DNA from: Clostridia bacterium
GTDB lineage: Bacteria; Bacillota_A; Clostridia; RUG12999
Length of the DNA stretch: 20,605 bases
Reading direction: 5' to 3'
Assembly: GCA_017558425.1 (NCBI GenBank)
Contig: JAFYVD010000007.1
Location: 1 to 20,605, forward strand
The translations under genes were made by a program, and so were the position numbers. Of the stretch, positions 15,704 to 20,605 are shown piece after piece (position 1 is the first letter of the stretch; each line of letters begins with the position of its first letter). The notes below the pieces were generated by a model that was not told the origin of the DNA, made no database searches, and worked only from the letters and a program-made list of their open reading frames with translations.

Positions 15704-15913
15704 TGCTAAACAAAATATAATTTAATAGGGGGATGATAATACCAAGGGATAACTATACCCATTTTTCATTTAACAAAACACCGATATATCTGCTAAAAAC
15801 GCAGGTTCCTAAGGTGTTTTGCTGATTATTTATCATCCGCCGATTGTATTTTGTTTAGCGACTAATACAGGAGCTTTGCGTTTTATGCGTCGGCTCCGGT
15901 CGGCGCTTTTTTT
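15704..15913 (+). ncRNA. Stand-alone structured RNA of about 210 nt, family not recognised
   Basis: The region has no ORF but strong RNA structure. GCTAAACAAAATA (15705-15717) pairs perfectly with 15847-15859. After a 5-nt bulge, the helix continues with 15723-15726/15843-15846, then 15728-15729/15840-15841 and GGATGATAA (15731-15739) with 15830-15838: about 28 pairs in near-continuous register. It closes a multiloop with a small hairpin at 15746-15760 (GGG...CCC, ACTA loop) and a 9-bp hairpin 15774-15782/15813-15821 capped by CTGC/GCAG (15790-15804). A tail with GGAGC leads to a terminator ending at 15913. It has its own promoter, and a small ORF starts 24 nt later. Size and Clostridia context make raiA RNA the first family to test, and 6S RNA the second; I cannot confirm either. 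Confidence 0.8.
15887..15913 (+). terminator. Terminator of the structured RNA
   Basis: GCGTCGG (15887-15893) pairs with TCGGCGC (15900-15906), 7 bp including two G-U pairs, with a CTCCGG loop. It is followed by seven T (15907-15913). GGAGC at 15870-15874 can pair with GCTCC at 15893-15897 and so compete with this stem. Confidence 0.75.
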
Positions 15914-15937
15914 AATGCTCCGGAAAAGGAGAAAATT

Positions 15938-16051
15938 ATGGAAAAATATGAGAAAATGTATTATATTCTGTTCAATGCTATAACAGATGCGGTGAAAATT
16001 CTTCAGCAGGCACAGCAAAAGGTTGAGGAAATTTACATAACATCAAAATAA
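15938..16051 (+). CDS. Small protein of 37 residues downstream of the structured RNA
   Basis: The ORF has an excellent AAGGAG site 6 nt before ATG. The product starts MEKYEKMYYILFNAITDAVK and continues ILQQAQQKVEEIYITSK. It is Tyr-rich at the start and amphipathic helical throughout, with no signal peptide or membrane segment. From memory it resembles a family of small Clostridia proteins of about 50 residues with an N-terminal Y-xx-Y-xx-LFNAITDA part and a C-terminal AQQ-xx-EE-x-YI part; if so, this one is a short form missing a middle helix. Function unknown. It lies 24 nt after the RNA terminator and may be made by read-through, since I see no separate promoter. A strong terminator follows at 16090. 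Confidence 0.75.
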   Translation: MEKYEKMYYILFNAITDAVKILQQAQQKVEEIYITSK

Positions 16052-16055
16052 TATT

Positions 16056-16082
16056 GTAGGGGAGGGGGCTTGCTCCTCCCGA
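16056..16082. repeat. G/C-rich palindromic repeat, copy 2
   Basis: GTAGGGGAGGGGGCTTGCTC followed by CTCCCGA, in the same orientation as copy 1 (15605-15630) and nearly identical. It starts 4 bp after the small ORF. The two copies bracket the 0A boxes, RNA gene and small ORF. Confidence 0.85.
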
Positions 16083-16089
16083 GTAACTA

Positions 16090-16128
16090 AAAGGCTGTAA
16101 AAACAAGTCGTTTTTACAGCCTTTTTTT
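16090..16128 (+). terminator. Strong terminator between the small ORF and convergent azlD
   Basis: AAAGGCTGTAAAAAC (16090-16104) pairs perfectly over 15 bp with 16110-16124 around a 5-nt loop, with seven T (16122-16128) on the plus strand. On the minus strand it is followed by a shorter TTTTAGTT, so it probably also serves azlD, whose stop codon (16127-16129) lies in its edge. Confidence 0.9.
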
Positions 16129-16432
16129 AAATTATAAATCCTGTAATCAAAACTGCCGCACATGAAGCAAGAGCCACCGTTACAAGCGACTTTTCACGCA
16201 GACCGAGAAAAATTGCCGTAGCAAACCCGACGGTTGCGGGGATTAAATCGGTTGCATAAAATATGGCAGGCACCGTCATTACGCTGAGAACGGTGTAGGG
16301 GATATAGTACAGAAATGACAGCACAAATCTGTTGGTGATTTTTTTGTTCACCGCTACAAGCGGCACCATTCTGAGCAAATATGTAACCCCTGCCATCACG
16401 GCAAGATAAATAAAAAATCCTTCACGAATCAT
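16127..16432 (-). CDS. azlD: AzlD-type branched-chain amino acid transporter subunit
   Basis: AzlD is the small partner of AzlC; together they export branched-chain amino acids and analogues (in Bacillus, 4-azaleucine). This 101-residue protein has about four membrane helices and starts MIREGFFIYLAVMAGVTYLL, followed by RMVPLVA, the typical AzlD N-terminus. The start codon overlaps the azlC stop as ATGA, so the pair is translationally coupled. The stop codon abuts the terminator hairpin. Substrate assignment rests only on family membership. Confidence 0.92.
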   Translation of the reverse strand: MIREGFFIYLAVMAGVTYLLRMVPLVAVNKKITNRFVLSFLYYIPYTVLSVMTVPAIFYATDLIPATVGFATAIFLGLREKSLVTVALASCAAVLITGFII

Positions 16433-17145
16433 TTTTCACCCTCCTCTGCAACAGGTACGGGTGAAAAAATTGCAAAAACTGCACTTGCCATAACGGCGCA
16501 GATTATAATTACAAACCCGTCCGGAACTGCCGAAAGAAACGGCAAAAATTTAAAAGCACAACTCAGAGCAATTGCCAGAATTACGCATAAACACACGGGT
16601 TTTTGCTTTTTCATTACGGGCATGACAATTGCTACAAACATTCCGTAAATTGCAAGCCCCAGCGCGGAAATCACAGCTGCGGGCAGAACGCTGTCGGCAA
16701 TGGCACCGAAAAATGTGCCGCCTGTCCAACCTAATATCGGAGTCAGAATCAGCCCGAACATATAGTTTTTGCCAACCGAATCTTTGTTTGCCATTGCCAT
16801 GGCAAAGTTTTCATCGGTGTTGCCGAAGGCAATCAAAAACCTGTGAATGGGCTTCACACTTTGCCCGAGTTTTTGGGAAAGAGATACCGACATCAGTGCA
16901 TATCGTGAATTTATCACCAGCTGAGACACCGCCATTTCAATCAGCGAGCCGCCGGTTGCAATAATGGGTGCTCCGGCAAGCTGACCTGCCGAAGTGAGGT
17001 TGGTGAGCGAAATGAGAAGAGCTTCCACCCAGCTCAGCCCCATACCAACGGCTGAAATTCCAAATGCAAAAGATACGGCAAAATATCCTATGCATATTGG
17101 CAAGCCGTCCTTAATTCCTTTTAAAAAACTGTTATTTTCTGCCAT
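16429..17145 (-). CDS. azlC: AzlC-type branched-chain amino acid exporter, large subunit
   Basis: This 238-residue membrane protein is the transport subunit of the AzlCD (LIV-E) exporter family. The N-terminal part FLKGIKDGLPICIGYFAVSF and the motif TNLTSAGQLAGAP (about 47-59) are family hallmarks. FGNTDENFAMA (about 106-116) matches the conserved central segment. About seven membrane helices are visible. The ATG lies 3 nt after the stop of a 26-codon ORF that has a stronger ribosome binding site than azlC itself (GGAAG), which suggests coupled translation. It overlaps azlD by 4 bp. Confidence 0.93.
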   Translation of the reverse strand: MAENNSFLKGIKDGLPICIGYFAVSFAFGISAVGMGLSWVEALLISLTNLTSAGQLAGAPIIATGGSLIEMAVSQLVINSRYALMSVSLSQKLGQSVKPIHRFLIAFGNTDENFAMAMANKDSVGKNYMFGLILTPILGWTGGTFFGAIADSVLPAAVISALGLAIYGMFVAIVMPVMKKQKPVCLCVILAIALSCAFKFLPFLSAVPDGFVIIICAVMASAVFAIFSPVPVAEEGEK

Positions 17146-17148
17146 TTT

Positions 17149-17229
17149 CTATCTTCCGGTAAAGAAATTCTGTGTGTGGTAATAATCGTAGGTGCTGTTA
17201 TCGTTATATGCGATGCCCTGTTTTTTCAT
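17149..17229 (-). CDS. 26-residue ORF between the fucosidase gene and azlC
   Basis: The ORF has AAGGAG 6 nt before its ATG and a TAG stop only 3 nt before the azlC start. The product begins MKKQGIAYNDNSTYDYYHTQ and ends NFFTGR; four Tyr in 26 residues is unusual. It starts 10 nt after the fucosidase stop, so the three genes could be one transcript. It may be a leader that couples translation into azlC. It does not have the Leu/Ile/Val runs expected of an attenuation leader for a branched-chain amino acid exporter. Alternatively it is a remnant of a longer gene. No known family recognised. Confidence 0.55.
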   Translation of the reverse strand: MKKQGIAYNDNSTYDYYHTQNFFTGR

Positions 17230-17239
17230 TTTTATCTCC

Positions 17240-18553
17240 TTATTTCAAGAACACTTCAACTACACTTACTGTCTGGTCGGGTTTGATTCCGGGAATTATA
17301 AAGTTGACGCTGCCGTCATTTTTCTCACGGAATCCCAGTTCCGAAGCATCGTGCAGGAACTGCACATAGGCAACCTTGCCTGCCATGTCCTTCATTTTCA
17401 GTTCGGAATAGGGGTAGTCGATAAGGTGGATATAGAGGCGTTTGCCGTCGTTTGACTGAGTGAGCAGAGTTCCGACAGGAGCTTCAAATTCAGGCTCCGC
17501 TTTGGTACAGCCGTAAATTGAGCGTTTATTATATTTCATCCATTCTGCAAATACATTAAGTGCGTTATCCGCTCTCTTATCAAAATTGCCTCGGCCTGTC
17601 GGGCCAACGTTCATGATAAGGTTACCGCCGCCCGAAACGCAGTCAATCATAATTTTAATAAGCTGTTCGGGAGTTTTCCAACTCATCTCGTCGCGCGAAT
17701 AACCCCATGAACCGGAGAATGTGTGGCACGCTTCCCAAGCGGCATTTTCATCTGTGCCGGGATATTTGGGCCACTGGGTTGTGAGAGTCTGTTCAGGAGT
17801 GGTGATATCCTGCGGAATACCTGTTCTGTTGTTGATGATGATATCGGGGTTGATGCTTCTTATCATCTTGATAAGATTTTCAGAATCCCAGGTTTCCTTT
17901 GTTGTCCAGGACATCCATTCTTTGTAATCCTTTTCAAAGAATCTGTTGTATTCGTTTCTGATATTTTCGAGGCATGAATATGTGAAGTCAAACCAGATAA
18001 TATCAATTTTTCCGTAATTTGTCAGAAGCTCGCGAACCTGATTGAACATATATTCGCGGTATTTTGTCATATCACGTTTGCTGTTTTCCTGCTCGGCATC
18101 GGCATCGGCACGACGGGGATGGAAAAAGTCAATCTGATATTCGGGGTGGTGCCAGTCGAGAAGTGAATAGTAAATACCCACTTTAAGACCTTCCGCTCTG
18201 AAAGCTTCAACATATTCTTTAATAAAGTCTCTTTTTGCGGGAGTGTTTGTGGATTTATAATCTGTATATGCAGAATCGTACATACAGAAACCTTCGTGAT
18301 GTTTTGCTGTCATAACGGCATATTTCATACCTGCCGCCTTGGCTTTTTTTGCCCATTCTTTGGGGTCAAAGAGGTCGGGGTCGAAAAAGTTCAGATGTGC
18401 ATCGTAAACATCATCGGGAATGGATTCTCTTGTTCTCACCCATTCGTGTCTTGACATCATGGAATAAATACCAAAATGGATGAACATACCAAAGCGGTCC
18501 TGCATGAACCAACTGAGGTCGCCGTCTGTTTTTTTAACTGTATAGCTTGACAT
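17240..18553 (-). CDS. Alpha-L-fucosidase, GH29 family, cytoplasmic
   Basis: GH29 enzymes hydrolyse alpha-L-fucosides with retention of configuration. The 437-residue protein has the family order: WFMQDRFGMFIHFGIYS (15-31), AVMTAKHHEGFCMYDS (79-94), VGIYYSLLDWHHPEY (125-139), and IDIIWFDF (183-190), in which Asp189 is the expected nucleophile. INNRTG and the GNLIMNVGP segment are also typical, and a small beta domain ends the protein. No signal peptide is present, so it acts on imported fucosylated oligosaccharides. I chose ATG 18553 with AAAGGA upstream over a TTG at 18571, which would sit on that site. No sugar transporter is nearby. Specificity (1,2/1,3/1,4/1,6 linkage) cannot be read from the sequence. 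Confidence 0.9.
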   Translation of the reverse strand: MSSYTVKKTDGDLSWFMQDRFGMFIHFGIYSMMSRHEWVRTRESIPDDVYDAHLNFFDPDLFDPKEWAKKAKAAGMKYAVMTAKHHEGFCMYDSAYTDYKSTNTPAKRDFIKEYVEAFRAEGLKVGIYYSLLDWHHPEYQIDFFHPRRADADAEQENSKRDMTKYREYMFNQVRELLTNYGKIDIIWFDFTYSCLENIRNEYNRFFEKDYKEWMSWTTKETWDSENLIKMIRSINPDIIINNRTGIPQDITTPEQTLTTQWPKYPGTDENAAWEACHTFSGSWGYSRDEMSWKTPEQLIKIMIDCVSGGGNLIMNVGPTGRGNFDKRADNALNVFAEWMKYNKRSIYGCTKAEPEFEAPVGTLLTQSNDGKRLYIHLIDYPYSELKMKDMAGKVAYVQFLHDASELGFREKNDGSVNFIIPGIKPDQTVSVVEVFLK

Positions 18554-18588
18554 AAAAATTTTTCCTTTCAAATATGTAATTTAAGTTT

Positions 18589-18617
18589 ATCTTACCATAT
18601 AATATATATAATCTCAA
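18589..18617 (-). promoter_or_regulatory. Probable promoter of the fucosidase gene
   Basis: On the minus strand, TTGAGA (18612-18617) and TAAGAT (18589-18594) are 17 bp apart, with TGG before the -10 (extended -10). The start site would be near 18582, about 29 nt before the ATG. Confidence 0.55.
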
Positions 18618-18766
18618 TGTGTTTTCTAATATATAAATATGGAGAAACTGACATTAAATGTTTTTCATCACGAGATTTTCTTTTTCCTCACTCTGTATCA
18701 AAAATAAAGATTTTTATGGTGCAAGGCAGTTTCCGGACACAGATTTTTAGATTAAGAAAAAGATTG

Positions 18767-18802
18767 AAAGCTAGGTAATATTGACGTATTACCTAGCTTT
18801 TT
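18767..18802. terminator. Hairpin terminator related to the one at 9353
   Basis: AAAGCTAGGTAATA (18767-18780) pairs perfectly over 14 bp with 18787-18800, loop TTGACG, then five T on the plus strand. It lies 73 bp past the stop of the M24 gene on the minus strand, where the T-run is weaker (TTTCAATC). It is about 30/37 identical to the hairpin at 9354-9390. The remaining spacer, 18618-18766 and 18803-18875, holds no gene I can support. Confidence 0.65.
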
Positions 18803-18875
18803 GATGCATTATTAACTAAAAAGATGGTTTGGAAACCGAGCTCTCCCTAAGACCACCCACCGAATACGGGGTTTT

Positions 18876-20036
18876 TTACAGTTCAAATAATTTTCTGGGA
18901 TAATTTGTGAGGTTTTCTGCACCGTCTTTGGTAACTCTTACAACGTCCTCAATTCTGAGTCCGTGTTTTTTCTCGTGGTTACCCAGGAAAATATCTGCAC
19001 AGAAAGTCATATTTTCTTTGAGCAGATAATCGGAATCGGTTTCCACCCAGGGAGCTTCCCCTTCCATAAGTCCGTTGCCGTGGAAAGGTCCGTAAAGGTA
19101 ATAATCGCTGTAACCAAGCTCGTCAATTGTCTTTTTATGGAGCAGGGCAACATCCCTTGCGGGAACGCCGTCGCCAAGAGCACCGATAACGGTTTCCTGA
19201 ATTTTATAGCCTGCCATAATGAGATTTTTCTGTTCGTCGGTAGCTTTGCCAAACACAACAGGTCTGCCGATTGTGGAGGCATAACCCGCATATCTTGCCC
19301 CAATCTGCAGGAAAGTGAGGTCACCTTTTTCGATAACTTTATGTCTTGCACGGCTGATAGCCTGGTCGGAACCATCACCCGTGAGTACCCAGAGCGGATA
19401 ACTTTCACGTTCAGCGCCAAGCTCGTGCATTTTGCCCAGTGCAAGTCCTACTACCTGACTTTCTGCCATACCGGGACGAATATTTTCAAGCACGAAGTCC
19501 ATTGTTTTATGAGTGATTTCTGCCGCTTTTCTCATACACTCAAGCTCGGTGGCGGTTTTAATCATTCTGAGGCTGTTAAATGTGGCATCCGCCTTTTCGG
19601 GTTTGATTCCGAAAGGTTCAAGGCTTTCGCAAAGTGCGCTGTAAACGCCGATTGTCATAAGCGGATAACCTGCCACGCCGAATTTTTTAATATCCGAAAG
19701 ACCCGCTTCTTTGTAAACACTTGTGAAAGTGTCCAGCGGTTTGCCGGGATATTCCGGTTCGGAAGATTCCCTGAAAGCTTTAACAAGTCTGATTTCGGGT
19801 ATTCTTGAACGGTCAGCCGCATATGTATAGCTTTCGGGACCTATCAGAAGGTAAGGCTGACCTTCTGCCGGAACAAGCACGCCTGCCGTTTCAAATGACG
19901 GCCAGTAGTCGCTGAGATAGCGGACATACTGAGGTTCTGCTTCGTTACCGTATGCAAGGATTGCATCATAGCCTTCCTTTTTCATTAACGCCTGGAGCTT
20001 TACAACTCTTTCTTTAAATTCACTGTTTGGTATCAT
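18876..20036 (-). CDS. M24-family (creatinase/Xaa-Pro peptidase fold) protein with altered metal site
   Basis: The 386-residue protein has the two-domain layout of the family: a creatinase-like N-domain (1-150, starts MIPNSEFKERVVKLQALMKK) and a pita-bread C-domain (155-386). Usual metal ligands in M24 peptidases are two Asp, one His and two Glu. Here the Asp positions read LQIGARYAGYASTIGR, with Gln244 and Thr255 instead of Asp. His319 (FHGNGL) and Glu363 (RIEDVV) are kept, while the other Glu is Asp348. It may be a metal-free creatinase-like hydrolase or a non-peptidase rather than a dipeptidase. Starts at 20054, 20042 (ATGA overlap with the upstream gene) and 20036 are possible. I chose 20036 because GGAG lies 9 nt upstream. 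It is probably in one operon with the adjoining hydrolase. Confidence 0.85.
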   Translation of the reverse strand: MIPNSEFKERVVKLQALMKKEGYDAILAYGNEAEPQYVRYLSDYWPSFETAGVLVPAEGQPYLLIGPESYTYAADRSRIPEIRLVKAFRESSEPEYPGKPLDTFTSVYKEAGLSDIKKFGVAGYPLMTIGVYSALCESLEPFGIKPEKADATFNSLRMIKTATELECMRKAAEITHKTMDFVLENIRPGMAESQVVGLALGKMHELGAERESYPLWVLTGDGSDQAISRARHKVIEKGDLTFLQIGARYAGYASTIGRPVVFGKATDEQKNLIMAGYKIQETVIGALGDGVPARDVALLHKKTIDELGYSDYYLYGPFHGNGLMEGEAPWVETDSDYLLKENMTFCADIFLGNHEKKHGLRIEDVVRVTKDGAENLTNYPRKLFEL

Positions 20037-20038
20037 TT

Positions 20039-20605
20039 TCATTCTCTCCCACATAAAAAGTCTGCCGGATTTTTCCGGAGCATAGTGTCAATATCGGCAT
20101 CCGAAATGCCGAATTCCTTCATCATAGGCACAATATTCACAAGAACGTGGTCGTAACCCCATCCTCCGTAGGTGCGGAGCAGGGTTTTAAGACAAACGTC
20201 GCAGCTTAAAAGAATCTGATTCAGGTAACCCTTGGAAATGAGCGTTTTCAGAAACTCGATTCTCTGAACGTCGGTCACAAAACAGCCGTAACCGTCACGA
20301 CGGGCTTCCATATCTACAAAATATTCTTTGCCGAAATTGTCAAATTCCACGTAAACGCCCTTTTCCAGCATTGAAAGGACATAATCTTCTCTGTCCTCAA
20401 CGTCAATGTGAGAAATTGCAATTCTGTCGGGGCTCACGCCTTTTTCCAGCAGAATTTCCATAGCCTCAACGCCGTTTGTTGTCCACGGATTGATGTGCAC
20501 AAGCACGCCTGCACCTGTTTTCTTGTGAGCGATAGCCGCCGCACGCAGCACACGCCTTTCTTTATCGTCAAAAATTTCGCTGATACCGATTTCGCCGATA
20601 ACGCC
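20039..20605 (-). CDS. Phosphotriesterase-family metal hydrolase, C-terminal part (runs off right edge)
   Basis: The 188 visible residues begin GVIGEIGISEIFDDKERRVL. The N-terminal HxH metal motif lies outside the window. The Glu in IGEIG is at the bridging-ligand position, as in the PHP (phosphotriesterase homology protein) branch rather than carboxylated Lys. VHINPW and ISHID supply the two His ligands and LSCDV the Asp, where many relatives have SHD. The family includes phosphotriesterases, lactonases and PHPs; the substrate cannot be inferred. It adjoins or overlaps the M24 gene by a few bases, depending on the M24 start, so the two are probably co-transcribed and may act on a common substrate, possibly an amide or lactone (speculative). 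Confidence 0.85.
   Translation of the reverse strand, partial: GVIGEIGISEIFDDKERRVLRAAAIAHKKTGAGVLVHINPWTTNGVEAMEILLEKGVSPDRIAISHIDVEDREDYVLSMLEKGVYVEFDNFGKEYFVDMEARRDGYGCFVTDVQRIEFLKTLISKGYLNQILLSCDVCLKTLLRTYGGWGYDHVLVNIVPMMKEFGISDADIDTMLRKNPADFLCGRE

Noticed and set aside
18820..18870. GGTTTGGAAACC and an ACCC/GGGT stem as the M24 terminator
   Set aside because: Stems are short, and the only T-run is on the strand without a gene.
18963..19808. 281-codon open frame on the plus strand opposite the M24 gene
   Set aside because: It is antisense to a well-supported gene, lacks a ribosome binding site and its composition is that of a reverse-frame shadow.
1..20605. CRISPR arrays, tRNA or rRNA genes, insertion sequences
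   Set aside because: No regularly spaced repeats, no tRNA-like cloverleaf or rRNA sequence and no transposase frame were seen on either strand.

Overview
The window is the chromosomal origin region of a low-GC, spore-lineage Firmicute, most likely an uncultured gut-type Clostridia. The evidence is the gene order dnaA-dnaN-yaaA-recF-remB-gyrB-gyrA, a Spo0A-type regulator with a full DNA-binding domain, two perfect parS sites, a TPP riboswitch in front of an ECF thiamine transporter, AGGAGG-type ribosome binding sites and extended -10 promoters. The species cannot be named from sequence reading alone.

Layout. Positions 1-9128 are the replication and segregation block, all on the minus strand: dnaA, the dnaA-dnaN spacer with a recognisable origin-unwinding module (DnaA box, G cluster, DnaA-trios), dnaN, yaaA, recF, remB, gyrB and gyrA. 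Then come two parS sites, one of which is also the gyrA terminator, and the start of parA/soj. Positions 9129-13791 hold the dnaA promoter and further minus-strand genes: citrate synthase, a coiled-coil protein, rsmD and a secreted six-SH3b NlpC/P60 hydrolase. Positions 13822-16128 are plus strand: a TPP-riboswitch-controlled thiT, a Spo0A homologue, and a cassette with a promoter, a structured RNA of about 210 nt with its own terminator, and a 37-codon ORF. Positions 16127-20605 are minus strand again: azlD, azlC, a 26-codon ORF, a GH29-type alpha-L-fucosidase, an M24-family protein overlapping or abutting a phosphotriesterase-family hydrolase that runs off the right edge.

Most unusual parts. 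(1) The Spo0A homologue has Glu at position 56, where the phosphorylated Asp should be, with a near-complete DNA-binding domain. (2) Directly downstream is a self-contained non-coding RNA gene (promoter TTGCAA-N17-TATAAT, nearly continuous 28-bp closing helix, intrinsic terminator). It has an exact 0A box and a near match one helical turn apart just upstream of its -35, so Spo0A may control it. The RNA and the small ORF after it are bracketed by two copies of a G/C-rich palindromic repeat. (3) A parS site has been built into the gyrA terminator hairpin. (4) The spo0A promoter carries two copies of a TGTTCAA-N5-TTGAACA palindrome, one over the -35.

The genes right of dnaA are not the usual rpmH-rnpA-yidC block and mostly point toward the origin, which suggests a rearranged origin flank.
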